A DNA stretch of 64,000 nt from Pseudomonas karstica (GCF_009707515.1 NZ_WLYI01000001.1:248001-312000), one strand, 5' to 3'. Positions 16,802-26,477 are shown, numbered from the stretch's first letter. The notes: a model not told the origin generated them from the sequence alone. Numbers and translations are program-made.

Positions 16802-17455
16802 CTACAACGATGCCGGCTGATCCAATTCCAGCCCCACGCCCAGTTGCCGCGACAGGCATGGCCAGCGCTTCCAGGCCGCTTCGGTGTCTGGGCTCTTGAG
16901 CGTGTCGCGGTAGGTTTCGACAGACTCCAGGGCGAAGCTGTCTTCATCGAGCATTTCATCCACTGCGTGGTGCACTGCCTCATCCAGTTGATTGGCGAAC
17001 GTTTCACCAATCAACTGGTGGGCAATCAAGTTTGCCACGGTGGTATCCAGCGGAATCAGTGGCTGGCCGAAATGCTTGATGTACAGGTCGTTGACCTCTT
17101 CCACCAGGCGGTGAGCCAGGTAAGCCTCATCCAGCAAACCATCCAGGCCTTCATGGCCGGCAAGGATCGCTGGCGGTTGCAGGAAGAAATGCTCGGCGAT
17201 TTTCAGTACCGGTTTGATCTGGCTCTCGATTCCAGCCTCTCGAGCCACGTCGTTGGCGGCGTCTAGCAGGTCCGGGACGAGGTCAATGTAGGCCGTGACA
17301 AAACGGGTCATGACAACATTGCGATCACCCTCTGCCAAGGAAATGGCCGAGTGCAGGTGCGGCAATTTGGCTTCCAGTTGCCGGGCAAGCTGGCCGGTGC
17401 TGGCTTCGTGTTGACGGGCACGGGAAATCTGCTCGCGCAATGCGGCGGTGTTCAT
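16802..17455 (-). CDS. Conserved hypothetical protein (PA0104-like)
   Basis: This 217-residue, largely helical and acidic cytoplasmic protein has no signal peptide or membrane segment. I do not recognise a catalytic motif. It corresponds in position to P. aeruginosa PA0104, divergent from the aa3 oxidase operon. Sequence features are long amphipathic helices (ALREQISRARQHE, VVMTRFVTAYIDLVPDLLDAAND) and a helix rich in Asp/Glu/His near residues 160-175 (LDEAVHHAVDEMLDED), which might bind metal. Function unknown. Confidence 0.82.
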   Translation of the reverse strand: MNTAALREQISRARQHEASTGQLARQLEAKLPHLHSAISLAEGDRNVVMTRFVTAYIDLVPDLLDAANDVAREAGIESQIKPVLKIAEHFFLQPPAILAGHEGLDGLLDEAYLAHRLVEEVNDLYIKHFGQPLIPLDTTVANLIAHQLIGETFANQLDEAVHHAVDEMLDEDSFALESVETYRDTLKSPDTEAAWKRWPCLSRQLGVGLELDQPASL

Positions 17456-17824
17456 GAAAGCTCCGAGAATACAGGCGTAGGAAAAGGGAGAGCATAAGGT
17501 AGCTCGTTACTACGAGCGGCTAAGACGCATTTGACATAATTATTTCATGGTTATGCACAAGCGTTATATCGAAATGCCATCGTTCGTCGGATAAACCCCA
17601 TTACTTGCCGGTTTGAGGGCCCCGTTCGTCCATTTTTACTCATTTGGCCCCTCACATTGCGGGGTGGCGGTCGCTGTCTATACTCGGGGTTGTACGCAAT
17701 TAGCTGATGACGCCAGACTGCATGAGCAGGCAAGGCTTGGCGGTGTGTTTGCAGTATTGGAAGCCGCTCCCTTGGCCGCAGGTGCAAACCGGCGGGATAA
17801 CAAGAACGATAAGGGGAACCCGCA
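17456..17824. other. Gene-free promoter region upstream of coxB
   Basis: No credible open frame occupies this 369-base divergent space. It contains a TTGACA hexamer at 17531-17536 without a good -10 at normal spacing and the RpoS-like CTATACT listed separately. The roughly 140 bases between that -10 and the coxB start would be a long leader. Confidence 0.7.
17678..17684 (+). promoter_or_regulatory. RpoS-type -10 element upstream of coxB
   Basis: CTATACT, preceded by TGT, matches the extended -10 preferred by sigma-S. No strong -35 is present, as is common for sigma-S promoters. The P. aeruginosa aa3 oxidase operon is reported to be RpoS-dependent and starvation-induced, which agrees. Start site untested. 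Confidence 0.55.
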
Positions 17825-18952
17825 ATGACGCGACATCCACACGTTTGGATGGGCCTACTCTTGTGGTCAGTATTCAGCCAGGCGCAGGCCGCCTGGACGA
17901 CGAATATGGCACCAGGGGCGACTGAAGTAAGTCACGCCGTGTTTGACCTGCACATGACCATTTTCTGGATCTGTGTGGTGATCGGAGTCATCGTGTTTGG
18001 CGCGATGTTCTGGTCGATGATCATTCATCGACGCTCAACCGGCCAGGTGGCGGCCAAGTTCCACGAGAGCACGACGGTTGAGATTCTCTGGACAGTGGTG
18101 CCCTTGCTGATCCTGGTGGCTATGGCCATTCCAGCTACCAAGACCCTGATCAACATCTACGACAGCAGTGAGTCGGATATCGATATCCAGGTCACCGGCT
18201 ATCAGTGGAAGTGGCATTACAAGTATCTGGGCCAGGACGTCGAGTTCTTCAGCAACCTGGCCACCCCCGCCGAGCAAATCCATAATCAGGCTGTCAAAGG
18301 CGAGCATTACCTTCTGGAAGTCGATCAGCCTCTGGTGTTGCCGGTGGGCGCCAAAGTGCGTTTCCTGGTGACTGCCGCCGACGTGATCCACTCCTGGTGG
18401 GTGCCGGCGTTTGCGGTCAAGCGCGATGCCATCCCCGGCTTCGTCAACGAGGCCTGGACCCGTGTCGAGAAGCCTGGCATCTACCGTGGCCAATGCGCCG
18501 AGTTGTGCGGCAAGGACCACGGCTTCATGCCGATCGTGGTGGAGGTCAAGTCCAAGGCCGACTACGACACCTGGCTGGGCGAGCGCAAGGAAGAGGCCGC
18601 CAAGCTCAAGGAACTGACCTCCAAGGAATGGACCCTTGAAGAGCTGGTGGCCCGTGGCGACAAGGTCTACCACACCACCTGTGTGGCCTGTCACCAGGCC
18701 GAAGGCCAGGGCCTGCCACCGATGTTCCCGGCGCTCAAGGGTTCGAAAATCGCCACAGGGGCCAAGGAAGAACACTTGGGTATCGTCTATCACGGCAAGC
18801 CAGGAACCGCGATGGCTGCGTTCGGCAAGCAACTCTCGGAAGTTGATATCGCCGCTGTCGTGACCTACGAGCGCAACGCCTGGGGCAACAATAAAGGCGA
18901 CATGGTCACCCCCAAAGACGTGCTGGCACTCAAACAGGCGGAAAGCAAATGA
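17825..18952 (+). CDS. coxB: Cytochrome c oxidase (aa3) subunit II with fused cytochrome c domain
   Basis: The 375-residue protein has a signal peptide, two membrane helices near residues 30-105, and a periplasmic cupredoxin domain holding the CuA centre (YRGQCAELCGKDHGFM). A C-terminal cytochrome c domain follows with CVACHQAEGQG, so this is a caa3-type subunit II that takes electrons from soluble cytochrome c. First gene of the operon coxB-coxA-ctaG-coxC in the terminal-oxidase locus (PA0105-PA0108 order). Confidence 0.97.
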   Translation: MTRHPHVWMGLLLWSVFSQAQAAWTTNMAPGATEVSHAVFDLHMTIFWICVVIGVIVFGAMFWSMIIHRRSTGQVAAKFHESTTVEILWTVVPLLILVAMAIPATKTLINIYDSSESDIDIQVTGYQWKWHYKYLGQDVEFFSNLATPAEQIHNQAVKGEHYLLEVDQPLVLPVGAKVRFLVTAADVIHSWWVPAFAVKRDAIPGFVNEAWTRVEKPGIYRGQCAELCGKDHGFMPIVVEVKSKADYDTWLGERKEEAAKLKELTSKEWTLEELVARGDKVYHTTCVACHQAEGQGLPPMFPALKGSKIATGAKEEHLGIVYHGKPGTAMAAFGKQLSEVDIAAVVTYERNAWGNNKGDMVTPKDVLALKQAESK

Positions 18953-19022
18953 CCTCATTCATTGCGTATTCCCTGAACCGGTCTGATGACCGACCCGCCC
19001 ACTCGTTTGCAGGAGAAAGGCC

Positions 19023-20612
19023 ATGAGCGCTGTGATCGATGACCACGCTCACGCCGGTGACCACGCTCACGGCCCCGCCAAGGGCCTGATGCGCTGGGTG
19101 CTGACCACCAACCATAAAGACATCGGGACCATGTACCTGTGGTTCAGCTTCGCCATGTTCCTGCTCGGCGGCTCGTTTGCCATGGTGATCCGTGCCGAAC
19201 TGTTCCAGCCGGGCTTGCAGATCGTCGAGCCGGCGTTCTTCAACCAGATGACCACCATGCATGGCCTGATCATGGTCTTCGGTGCGGTGATGCCGGCGTT
19301 CGTGGGCCTGGCCAACTGGATGGTGCCCTTAATGATCGGCGCGCCCGACATGGCCCTGCCACGGATGAACAATTTCAGTTTCTGGCTACTGCCGGCGGCG
19401 TTTCTGCTGTTGGTATCGACCCTGTTCATGCCCGGTGGCGGGCCTAACTTTGGCTGGACCTTCTACGCCCCGCTGTCCACTACGTACGCGCCGGAAAGCG
19501 TGACCTTTTTTATCTTCGCCATTCACCTGATGGGCATCAGCTCGATCATGGGCGCGATCAATGTGGTCGCCACCATCCTCAACCTGCGCGCGCCAGGCAT
19601 GACCTTGATGAAGATGCCGCTTTTCGTCTGGACCTGGCTGATCACGGCCTTCCTGCTGATCGCGGTGATGCCGGTGCTGGCCGGTTGCGTGACCATGATG
19701 CTGATGGACATCCACTTCGGCACCAGCTTCTTCAGTGCCGCCGGGGGCGGTGACCCGGTGTTGTTCCAGCACGTGTTCTGGTTCTTCGGCCACCCAGAGG
19801 TTTACATCATGATCCTGCCGGCCTTCGGGGCCGTCAGCTCGATCATTCCCGCGTTCTCGCGCAAGCCGCTGTTCGGCTACACCTCAATGGTGTACGCCAC
19901 GGCGAGCATTGCGTTCCTGTCGTTCATCGTGTGGGCGCACCACATGTTCGTGGTAGGCATTCCGCTGGTGGGCGAACTGTTCTTCATGTACGCCACCCTG
20001 TTGATCGCGGTGCCCACCGGGGTCAAGGTGTTCAACTGGGTCAGTACTATGTGGCAAGGCTCGCTGACCTTTGAGACGCCGATGCTGTTTGCCGTGGCCT
20101 TTGTGATCCTGTTCACCATTGGCGGCTTCTCGGGGCTGATGTTGGCCATTGCTCCGGCAGACTTCCAGTACCACGACACTTACTTTGTGGTGGCGCACTT
20201 CCATTACGTACTGGTGCCGGGAGCGATCTTCGGGATTTTCGCTTCGGCCTACTACTGGCTGCCGAAATGGACCGGCCATATGTACGACGAAACCCTTGGC
20301 AAGCTGCATTTCTGGCTGTCGTTCATCGGGATGAACATGGCGTTTTTCCCGATGCACTTCGTCGGCCTGGCCGGTATGCCGCGACGGGTGCCGGACTACA
20401 ACCTGCAGTTCGCCGATTTCAACATGGTTTCCTCCATCGGTGCCTTCGCCTTTGGTGCGACGCAGATCTTCTTCCTGTTTATCGTCATCAAGTGCATCCG
20501 TGGCGGCAAGCCAGCGCCGGCCAAGCCATGGGATGGGGCTGAAGGGTTGGAGTGGAGCATTCCTTCGCCGGCGCCGTACCACACCTTCTCCACGCCACCG
20601 GAGGTCAAATGA
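19023..20612 (+). CDS. coxA: Cytochrome c oxidase (aa3) subunit I
   Basis: The 529-residue product has twelve predicted membrane helices and the heme-copper oxidase core: low-spin heme ligand in TTMHGLIMVFG, the CuB/cross-link region WFFGHPEVYIMILPAFG, the HH pair in WAHHMFVVG, and HDTYFVVAHFHYVL near the C-terminus. It reduces oxygen at the heme a3-CuB site while pumping protons. An AGGAGAAAGGCC leader gives the Shine-Dalgarno. It is 70 bases after coxB; a REPIN separates it from ctaG. Confidence 0.97.
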   Translation: MSAVIDDHAHAGDHAHGPAKGLMRWVLTTNHKDIGTMYLWFSFAMFLLGGSFAMVIRAELFQPGLQIVEPAFFNQMTTMHGLIMVFGAVMPAFVGLANWMVPLMIGAPDMALPRMNNFSFWLLPAAFLLLVSTLFMPGGGPNFGWTFYAPLSTTYAPESVTFFIFAIHLMGISSIMGAINVVATILNLRAPGMTLMKMPLFVWTWLITAFLLIAVMPVLAGCVTMMLMDIHFGTSFFSAAGGGDPVLFQHVFWFFGHPEVYIMILPAFGAVSSIIPAFSRKPLFGYTSMVYATASIAFLSFIVWAHHMFVVGIPLVGELFFMYATLLIAVPTGVKVFNWVSTMWQGSLTFETPMLFAVAFVILFTIGGFSGLMLAIAPADFQYHDTYFVVAHFHYVLVPGAIFGIFASAYYWLPKWTGHMYDETLGKLHFWLSFIGMNMAFFPMHFVGLAGMPRRVPDYNLQFADFNMVSSIGAFAFGATQIFFLFIVIKCIRGGKPAPAKPWDGAEGLEWSIPSPAPYHTFSTPPEVK

Positions 20613-20640
20613 GCATTGCCGCCGGCGGCTGGCGCTCTCC

Positions 20641-20725
20641 TGTAGGAGCGAGCTTGCTCGCGAAGGGCGGCAGCCTGGATGAGCGCGGTGCTCTCGGGTT
20701 TTTCGCGAGCAGGCTCGCTCCTACA
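20641..20725. repeat. REPIN inside the cox operon
   Basis: TGTAGGAGCGAGCTTGCTCGCGAA at the left and its inverse TTCGCGAGCAGGCTCGCTCCTACA at the right, 85 bases in all. It fills most of the coxA-ctaG gap; the ctaG Shine-Dalgarno (AGAGGA) begins at its right edge. It shares GCTCTCGGG/TTTTTCGCGAG with one half of the REPIN at 53990. Confidence 0.95.
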
Positions 20726-20738
20726 GAGGAAAGCGGTC

Positions 20739-21290
20739 ATGTCTGACTCCGTGCCTCTGCGGCGCCTAGTCACCCGGTTGTTGATCCTGGTGCTGGCGAT
20801 GTTCGCGTTCGGCTTCGCCCTGGTGCCGATCTACGACGTGATGTGTAAGGCGTTCGGTATCAACGGCAAGACCGCCGGGCAGTACGAGGGGTCACAGGTT
20901 GTCGATCCGTCGAGGCAGGTGCGGGTGCAGTTTCTCTCCACCAATGCGATCGATATGGTCTGGGAATTTCACTCCACGGCTGATGAGATCGTGGTCAATC
21001 CCGGTGCCGTCAACGAGATGTTGTTCGTGGCCTACAACCCCACTGACAAACCGATGACGGCCCAGGCGATCCCGAGCATTTCGCCAGCCGAGGCGGCGAT
21101 GTACTTCCACAAGACCGAGTGTTTTTGTTTCACCCAGCAAGTGCTGCAGCCAGGCGAGCGTATCGAGATGCCGGTGCGCTTCATTGTCGACCGCGACATG
21201 CCCAAGGATGTAAAGCATTTGACCCTGGCGTACACGCTGTTCGATATCACCGCGCGCCAACCGCCCGTGGCTGTCCATACCGGCGGCTAG
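20739..21290 (+). CDS. ctaG: Cytochrome c oxidase assembly protein CtaG/Cox11
   Basis: The open frame extends back through the REPIN, but the real start is the ATG at 20739 (MSDSVPLRRLVTRL), preceded by AGAGGA. The 183-residue protein has one N-terminal membrane anchor and a periplasmic domain with the copper-binding ECFCFTQQ motif, which delivers copper to the CuB site of subunit I. It sits between coxA and coxC, its usual place. Confidence 0.95.
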   Translation: MSDSVPLRRLVTRLLILVLAMFAFGFALVPIYDVMCKAFGINGKTAGQYEGSQVVDPSRQVRVQFLSTNAIDMVWEFHSTADEIVVNPGAVNEMLFVAYNPTDKPMTAQAIPSISPAEAAMYFHKTECFCFTQQVLQPGERIEMPVRFIVDRDMPKDVKHLTLAYTLFDITARQPPVAVHTGG

Positions 21291-21324
21291 GCGTGCCTGC
21301 GGGCTCGATTAGGAGAACGAATAC

Positions 21325-22212
21325 ATGTCGACTCATGATACGTACTACGTACCAGCGCAAAGCAAATGGCCCATAATTGCCACGATTGGCATGCTGGTCA
21401 CGGTGTATGGCCTGGGTGTCTGGTTCAATGATCTGAAGGCGGCACGCCCGGAATCCCACGGGCCGTTGATCTTTTTCGTCGGCGGTTTGTTGTTGGCCTA
21501 CATGATGTTTGGCTGGTTTGGCGCGGTAATCAAAGAAAGCCGCGCCGGGTTGTACAGCCCGCAGATGGACCGGTCTTTTCGTTGGGGCATGACTTGGTTC
21601 ATCTTTTCCGAGGTGATGTTCTTTATCGCTTTCTTCGGTGCGCTGTTTTACGTGCGCCACCTGTCAGGGCCATGGCTGGGTGGCGAAGGTTCCAAGGGCG
21701 TGGCGCACATGCTCTGGCCAAACTTCGAATTCGCCTGGCCGTTGCTCAACAACCCCGATCCGAAATTGTTCCCGGCGCCTGAAGGCACCATCAGCCCGTG
21801 GGGCCTGCCTCTGCTCAATACCATTTTGTTGGTGAGTTCCAGCGTGACTATCACCATTGCCCACCATGCCTTGCGCAAAGGTCATCGTGGCGCTTTGAAA
21901 ATCTGGCTGGCGATTACTGTGTTGCTGGGCATGGCGTTTCTCGGGTTCCAGGTCGAAGAGTACGTTCATGCCTATAAAGAGCTGGGGCTGACCTTGGGTT
22001 CCGGCGTGTATGGCGCGACGTTCTTCATGCTCACCGGCTTTCACGGTGCCCACGTGACCATCGGTACCATCATCCTGTTTGTGATGCTTATGCGGATCAT
22101 GCGGGGGCATTTCAATGCCGAGCACCAGTTTGGTTTCGAGGCGGCCAGTTGGTATTGGCACTTTGTGGATGTGGTGTGGGTCGGGCTGTTTTTCTTCGTT
22201 TATGTGCTTTAG
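21325..22212 (+). CDS. coxC: Cytochrome c oxidase (aa3) subunit III
   Basis: This 295-residue membrane protein has about seven helices and family signatures FRWGMTWFIFSEVMFFIAFFG and EAASWYWHFVDVVWV. Subunit III stabilises the oxidase. GGAG precedes the ATG by 8 bases. It is the last gene of the structural operon; a small membrane protein gene converges on it 20 bases after its stop. Confidence 0.96.
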   Translation: MSTHDTYYVPAQSKWPIIATIGMLVTVYGLGVWFNDLKAARPESHGPLIFFVGGLLLAYMMFGWFGAVIKESRAGLYSPQMDRSFRWGMTWFIFSEVMFFIAFFGALFYVRHLSGPWLGGEGSKGVAHMLWPNFEFAWPLLNNPDPKLFPAPEGTISPWGLPLLNTILLVSSSVTITIAHHALRKGHRGALKIWLAITVLLGMAFLGFQVEEYVHAYKELGLTLGSGVYGATFFMLTGFHGAHVTIGTIILFVMLMRIMRGHFNAEHQFGFEAASWYWHFVDVVWVGLFFFVYVL

Positions 22213-22232
22213 ATGCCTTGGCGCAGCAATTT

Positions 22233-22436
22233 TTACCAAGGAGCATGGGACACCAGCTGGCCGCTGTAGAAACCCCAGGTGATCAAGCCCAGGGTGATCA
22301 CGGCCAGCGTGACACGCACGGTCAAGGCAGTGACGAGGCGGTTGGAGTGGCCCTCGTCCTTGACCAGAAAGAACAAACCACTGAACAGGCTTACAACGGT
22401 AGCGATCAGCATCAGGGCAATAACTGCTTTGAGCAT
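22233..22436 (-). CDS. Twin transmembrane protein (DUF2909)
   Basis: This 67-residue protein consists almost entirely of two hydrophobic helices (VIALMLIATVVSLFSGLFFLV and TLAVITLGLITWGFYSG) joined by a short polar loop, as in DUF2909 proteins found next to aa3 oxidase genes. AGGAGC precedes the ATG by 7 bases. It is divergent from the SURF1 gene and convergent with coxC. A link to oxidase assembly is inferred from position. Confidence 0.88.
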   Translation of the reverse strand: MLKAVIALMLIATVVSLFSGLFFLVKDEGHSNRLVTALTVRVTLAVITLGLITWGFYSGQLVSHAPW

Positions 22437-22522
22437 GGTCCGGCTCCTGGGCTCTTTTTTGGGGAGGGGCGAGCAATGAGATTCAGTATAGCCAGCGCCG
22501 CGTCGATCTCAGCGGCCATGCC

Positions 22523-23257
22523 ATGAAATGCTTTCGCCCCGGGATTGCGCCGACGTTGGTGGTACTGGTGCTGCTGCCATTGCTGGTGTTTCTGGGCTTC
22601 TGGCAATTGGCCCGTGGCGAGGAAAAACAGGCGCTGCTGGAAAGCTACGCCGAGCGCCGTGCTGCCGAGCCCGTGAGCGGTAAACAATTACCTGCCATGG
22701 TCGATCCAGCCTTTCGCCGGGTGCATTTGCGCGGGCAGTTCGATGCCGAGCACAGCGTGCTGCTGGATAACCGAATGCGTGACGGCAAGGTTGGCGTCGA
22801 GTTGTTGCAACCCTTCCATGATCAGGCCAGCGGTTTATGGCTGCTGCTCAATCGTGGCTGGCTGCCTTGGCCTGATCGGCGTACGCCGCCGGTTTTCACA
22901 ACCCCTGAACAGCCGCTGAATATCGATGCCTGGGTCTACGTAGCGCCCGGCGCGACGTTCCAATTGCATGTCGACCCGGCCGGCGCGCCATGGCCGCGGC
23001 TGCTGACAGCACTGCATCCCGATACGTTGTGGGCGGAGTTGGGGCGCACCGGATTTGGTTATGAATTACGAGCCGAGGCGGGTCCCGGAACCTACGAAAC
23101 CCATTGGCCGGTGGTGGCCATGGGGCCGGAAAAACACCTCGGCTATGCCGTGCAGTGGTTCGCCATGGCGGTGGCACTGTTCGGCCTTTACCTCTACCTC
23201 GGATGGCACAGCGCAAGGGAGAAGCACCATGGGAGCGGTCATGAACAACATGTCTGA
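22523..23257 (+). CDS. SURF1-family cytochrome oxidase assembly protein
   Basis: At 244 residues with a membrane helix at each end (TLVVLVLLPLLVFLGFWQLARG and YAVQWFAMAVALFGLYLYLG), this fits the SURF1 family, which helps insert heme A into subunit I. Internal landmarks are LLDNRMRDGKVG, LLLNRGWLPW and HLGYAVQWFAMA. The start at 22523 lacks a strong Shine-Dalgarno. First gene of a second operon (SURF1, PA0111-like, ctaA, ctaB, SCO) whose members overlap or nearly touch. Confidence 0.93.
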   Translation: MKCFRPGIAPTLVVLVLLPLLVFLGFWQLARGEEKQALLESYAERRAAEPVSGKQLPAMVDPAFRRVHLRGQFDAEHSVLLDNRMRDGKVGVELLQPFHDQASGLWLLLNRGWLPWPDRRTPPVFTTPEQPLNIDAWVYVAPGATFQLHVDPAGAPWPRLLTALHPDTLWAELGRTGFGYELRAEAGPGTYETHWPVVAMGPEKHLGYAVQWFAMAVALFGLYLYLGWHSAREKHHGSGHEQHV

Positions 23258-23816
23258 AGCGCCAGCAGCGCCCAATCGTCGCAAGGGGCGCTGGCAACTG
23301 ATCCTGATCCTGCTGGTGGTTATCGGCCCGATGACGCTGGCTACCTTCATGTACAAGTTTCAGTTCTGGGTGCCGCAAAGTCGCAGCTACCACGGCGAGT
23401 TGATCGGCAATGGCCAGACCCGCGCCGACATCGGCGTGCAGGCGGACGAAGACCGCTGGCAATTATTGGTCACCGCCCCCACTGCCTGTGCCGCCGATTG
23501 CCAGCAACTGGTGTATCTGGCGCGCCAACTGCAGATCGGCCTGGGGCGTGATGCGTCCCGGGCCAGTCACGCCTTGGCCAGCGCGCAACCGGTAAGTGGC
23601 GACTATGAAGCCAAGTTGAACGCCGAATACCCACAGTTGCAGCGCTACCCGTTGGACCTCTCGACCTTTAACAAAGGCGCCGCCATACCGGGCGCCGCCC
23701 AGCTGTGGATTGTCGACCCCCATGGGAATCTGGTGCTGCGCTATGACGCTCGGGCCACGGGCAAGGATCTGCTGAACGATCTGCGCCACCTGTTAAAACT
23801 GTCGAATATCGGATAA
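23229..23816 (+). CDS. PA0111-like membrane-anchored protein of the oxidase cluster
   Basis: I start this 195-residue protein at ATG 23229 (GGGAG 9 bases upstream); ATG 23241 is equally possible. Either way it overlaps the end of the SURF1 gene. It has one N-terminal membrane helix (LILILLVVIGPMTLATFMY) and a periplasmic domain with CAADCQQLVYLARQ and WIVDPHGNLVLRYD, which recalls a divergent SCO/thioredoxin-like fold. It is conserved at this place in pseudomonads. Exact role unknown; oxidase assembly inferred. Confidence 0.85.
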   Translation: MGAVMNNMSEAPAAPNRRKGRWQLILILLVVIGPMTLATFMYKFQFWVPQSRSYHGELIGNGQTRADIGVQADEDRWQLLVTAPTACAADCQQLVYLARQLQIGLGRDASRASHALASAQPVSGDYEAKLNAEYPQLQRYPLDLSTFNKGAAIPGAAQLWIVDPHGNLVLRYDARATGKDLLNDLRHLLKLSNIG

Positions 23817-23826
23817 GGGCATCGTC

Positions 23827-24906
23827 ATGGCCAAACTTGGATTTCGCCTCGCGTTGTTTGCCACATTACTGGCACTGATTGTGGTGCTGCTCGGGGCTTA
23901 TACCCGGCTGACCCACGCAGGCCTCGGTTGCCCGGACTGGCCGGGTTGCTATGGCTTTATCAGCGTGCCGAAAAGCGAAGCCCAATTGGCCCATGCCGAA
24001 CTGCATTTCCCGGATACTCCCGTAGAAGCCGATAAAGGCTGGAGCGAGATGATCCATCGTTACTTTGCCGGGTTCCTTGGCTTGTTGATCGTCTTGCTGG
24101 CCGCGCGTGCCTGGACCCATCGGCGCCATCTGGGGCAGCCATTGAAGTTGCCGCTGTTTCTGCTGGCGGTGGTGTTCGCCCAAGCGGCGTTTGGCATGTG
24201 GACAGTGACACTCAAGCTCTGGCCACAGGTGGTGACCGGGCATTTACTCGGTGGCTTTGCGACCTTGAGCCTGCTGTTTTTGCTCACGCTGCGACTGTCT
24301 GGCGTCTTGCCCGCGCTGATCGTGCCCAAGCGCCTGCAATATTGGGCGACGGCCGGTTTGGTGCTGGTGATCGGTCAGATTGCCTTGGGCGGCTGGGTCA
24401 GCTCCAACTATGCGGCGGTGGCGTGTATCGACTTGCCGACCTGCCACGGCCAGTGGTGGCCGGCGGCTGATTTTGCCAATGGTTTTCACCTGACCCAGCA
24501 CATCGGCCCCAATTACCTGGGTGGGCAACTCGACAGTGATGCGCGCACGGCAATACATCTCACCCATCGGATCGGGGCGCTAGTGGTGACGGTCGTGTTG
24601 CTGGGCTTGGCCTGGCAGCTCAAGGTGGTCGGCATGACCCGTCTGGCTGGTCTGCTGCTGATTGCCCTGGCATTGCAAGTCAGCCTTGGGCTGAGCAACG
24701 TTTATTTCCATCTGCCGTTGTCGGTGGCAGTCGCTCATAACGCGGGTGGCGCAGGGTTATTGCTGACCCTGGTGCTGATCAATTACCACGCTCGAACCAG
24801 CCTGGTCCGGGTTCGGCATCACTTGCCGCTGGGGTGGCGCTTCAGTCCGCGTCGGCATGTGTCGGGCCTCATGACCATTAAAGGAGAGATGCCATGGCGT
24901 CCCTGA
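23827..24906 (+). CDS. ctaA: Heme A synthase (COX15/CtaA)
   Basis: The 359-residue protein has eight predicted membrane helices and the paired heme-binding histidine segments of COX15/Cta[41 protein letters not shown] and [11 protein letters not shown]. It oxidises heme O to heme A for the aa3 site. Its 3' end overlaps ctaB by 13 bases. Confidence 0.95.
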   Translation: MAKLGFRLALFATLLALIVVLLGAYTRLTHAGLGCPDWPGCYGFISVPKSEAQLAHAELHFPDTPVEADKGWSEMIHRYFAGFLGLLIVLLAARAWTHRRHLGQPLKLPLFLLAVVFAQAAFGMWTVTLKLWPQVVTGHLLGGFATLSLLFLLTLRLSGVLPALIVPKRLQYWATAGLVLVIGQIALGGWVSSNYAAVACIDLPTCHGQWWPAADFANGFHLTQHIGPNYLGGQLDSDARTAIHLTHRIGALVVTVVLLGLAWQLKVVGMTRLAGLLLIALALQVSLGLSNVYFHLPLSVAVAHNAGGAGLLLTLVLINYHARTSLVRVRHHLPLGWRFSPRRHVSGLMTIKGEMPWRP

Positions 24907-25793
24907 TCGGCGAACGTCACAGCCAGGCGATCTGGCGTGACTACCTGGAACTGACCAAGCCCAAAGTGGTGGTGCTGATGCTCATCACCTCCCTGGTTGG
25001 CATGTTCCTCGCCACTCGCGCGGGTGTGCCGTGGGCGGTTCTGATCTTCGGCAACCTGGGCATCGCCCTGTGTGCCGGTGGTGCTGCGGCGGTCAATCAT
25101 GTAGTGGATCGTCGTATTGATGCGGTGATGGCGCGCACTCACAAACGTCCACTGGCAGAAGGTCGCGTCTCACCCGTCGCTGCCCTGACCTTCGCCCTGG
25201 CGCTGGCTGTGGCCGGGTTGGCCTTGTTACTGGCGTTTACCAATCCATTGGCGGCCTGGCTGACGCTGGCGTCATTGTTGGGCTACGCGGTGATCTACAC
25301 TGGCTTCCTAAAGCGGGCGACACCACAGAATATCGTCATCGGCGGCCTGGCGGGCGCCGCGCCTCCCTTGCTGGGCTGGGTCGCTGTCACCGGGCACGTC
25401 AGTGCCGAACCGCTGCTGTTGGTGTTGATCATCTTCGCCTGGACGCCGCCACATTTCTGGGCCCTGGCCATTCACCGCAAGGAGGAATACGCCAAGGCCG
25501 ATATACCGATGTTGCCGGTCACCCATGGCGAGTACTACACCAAGGTGCATATCCTGCTGTACACCTTCGTCTTGCTGGCGGTCAGCCTGATGCCCTATGT
25601 CATCCACATGAGTGGCCTGCTGTACCTGGGGTGTGCACTGGTTCTGGGCGGGCGCTTTCTGCAATGGGCCTGGGTGCTGTACCGTGGCAGTCGGCCGCAC
25701 GCGGCGATCAGCACCTTCAAGTACTCTATCTGGTACCTGTTTTTGCTGTTTATCGCCCTGCTCGTAGACCACTACTTACTGTTGAACCTATGA
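24894..25793 (+). CDS. ctaB: Protoheme IX farnesyltransferase (heme O synthase)
   Basis: This 299-residue UbiA-superfamily membrane enzyme adds a farnesyl chain to heme B to make heme O. Both aspartate-rich regions are visible: [20 protein letters not shown] and the later [24 protein letters not shown] precedes its start. It overlaps ctaA upstream and the SCO gene downstream (ATGA), indicating tight coupling of heme A synthesis with copper delivery. Confidence 0.96.
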   Translation: MASLIGERHSQAIWRDYLELTKPKVVVLMLITSLVGMFLATRAGVPWAVLIFGNLGIALCAGGAAAVNHVVDRRIDAVMARTHKRPLAEGRVSPVAALTFALALAVAGLALLLAFTNPLAAWLTLASLLGYAVIYTGFLKRATPQNIVIGGLAGAAPPLLGWVAVTGHVSAEPLLLVLIIFAWTPPHFWALAIHRKEEYAKADIPMLPVTHGEYYTKVHILLYTFVLLAVSLMPYVIHMSGLLYLGCALVLGGRFLQWAWVLYRGSRPHAAISTFKYSIWYLFLLFIALLVDHYLLLNL

Positions 25794-26425
25794 CTCGAAC
25801 TCAAAAAACTGTCTTTATTCTGGTGGCCGTGGTCGCGTTGATCATGGGCCTGACCGTTAACAAGGTGCTGTCCGGCAAAGGCCAGGGCGATCCGACGGCG
25901 TTGATCGATGCGGGTATTATCCTGCTGCCGCAAAGCCGGCAGCTACCGCCCGTGACCATGACCAACCAGGACGGCCAGCCGGTAGTGGTCAATGAGCTGA
26001 AAGACAAGTGGAGCGTGCTGTTTTTCGGCTACACCTTTTGTCCGGACATTTGCCCGACCACTCTCGCCCAACTGCGACAGATCAAGAGCGAGTTGCCCAA
26101 GGACGTGGTGGACAAGCTGCAGGTGATCCTGGTCAGTGTCGATCCCCATCGCGACACCCCGGCGCAGCTCAAGCAGTACCTGGGTTACTTTGACCCGCAG
26201 TTTGCAGGCTTGACCGGTGCATCGGTGGACGATGTGCAGAAGGTGTCCAATGCGGTGAGTATCCCGTTCATTCCGGCGGATACCAGCAAGCCCAACTACA
26301 CCGTCGACCACAGCGGCAACCTGGCGCTGATTGGCCCGGATGGGACCCAGCGTGGGTTTATCCGTGCGCCGTTGAATAACCAGAAGCTGCTGGCGCAGTT
26401 GCCGGGGTTGTTGCAGCGTAAATAA
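25790..26425 (+). CDS. SCO1/SenC-family copper chaperone
   Basis: The true start is the ATG at 25790, overlapping the ctaB stop. The 211-residue product has an N-terminal membrane anchor and a thioredoxin fold with the CxxxC copper motif in [13 protein letters not shown] and the conserved histidine in [15 protein letters not shown] proteins load the CuA centre of subunit II. Last gene of the assembly operon; a palindromic repeat follows. Confidence 0.95.
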   Translation: MTRTQKTVFILVAVVALIMGLTVNKVLSGKGQGDPTALIDAGIILLPQSRQLPPVTMTNQDGQPVVVNELKDKWSVLFFGYTFCPDICPTTLAQLRQIKSELPKDVVDKLQVILVSVDPHRDTPAQLKQYLGYFDPQFAGLTGASVDDVQKVSNAVSIPFIPADTSKPNYTVDHSGNLALIGPDGTQRGFIRAPLNNQKLLAQLPGLLQRK

Positions 26426-26435
26426 GCCTGGTGCG

Positions 26436-26465
26436 GATCGTTCCCGCGCGCGCGTGGGAACGATC
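26436..26465. repeat. Short palindromic repeat (GATCGTTCCC type)
   Basis: GATCGTTCCCGCGCG and CGCGTGGGAACGATC form a 15-bp inverted repeat with one mismatch and no spacer. The same family occurs at 31403-31437. It probably acts as a transcription terminator between the convergent SCO and metQ genes. Confidence 0.82.
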
Positions 26466-26477
26466 AGGCGGGGAGGG

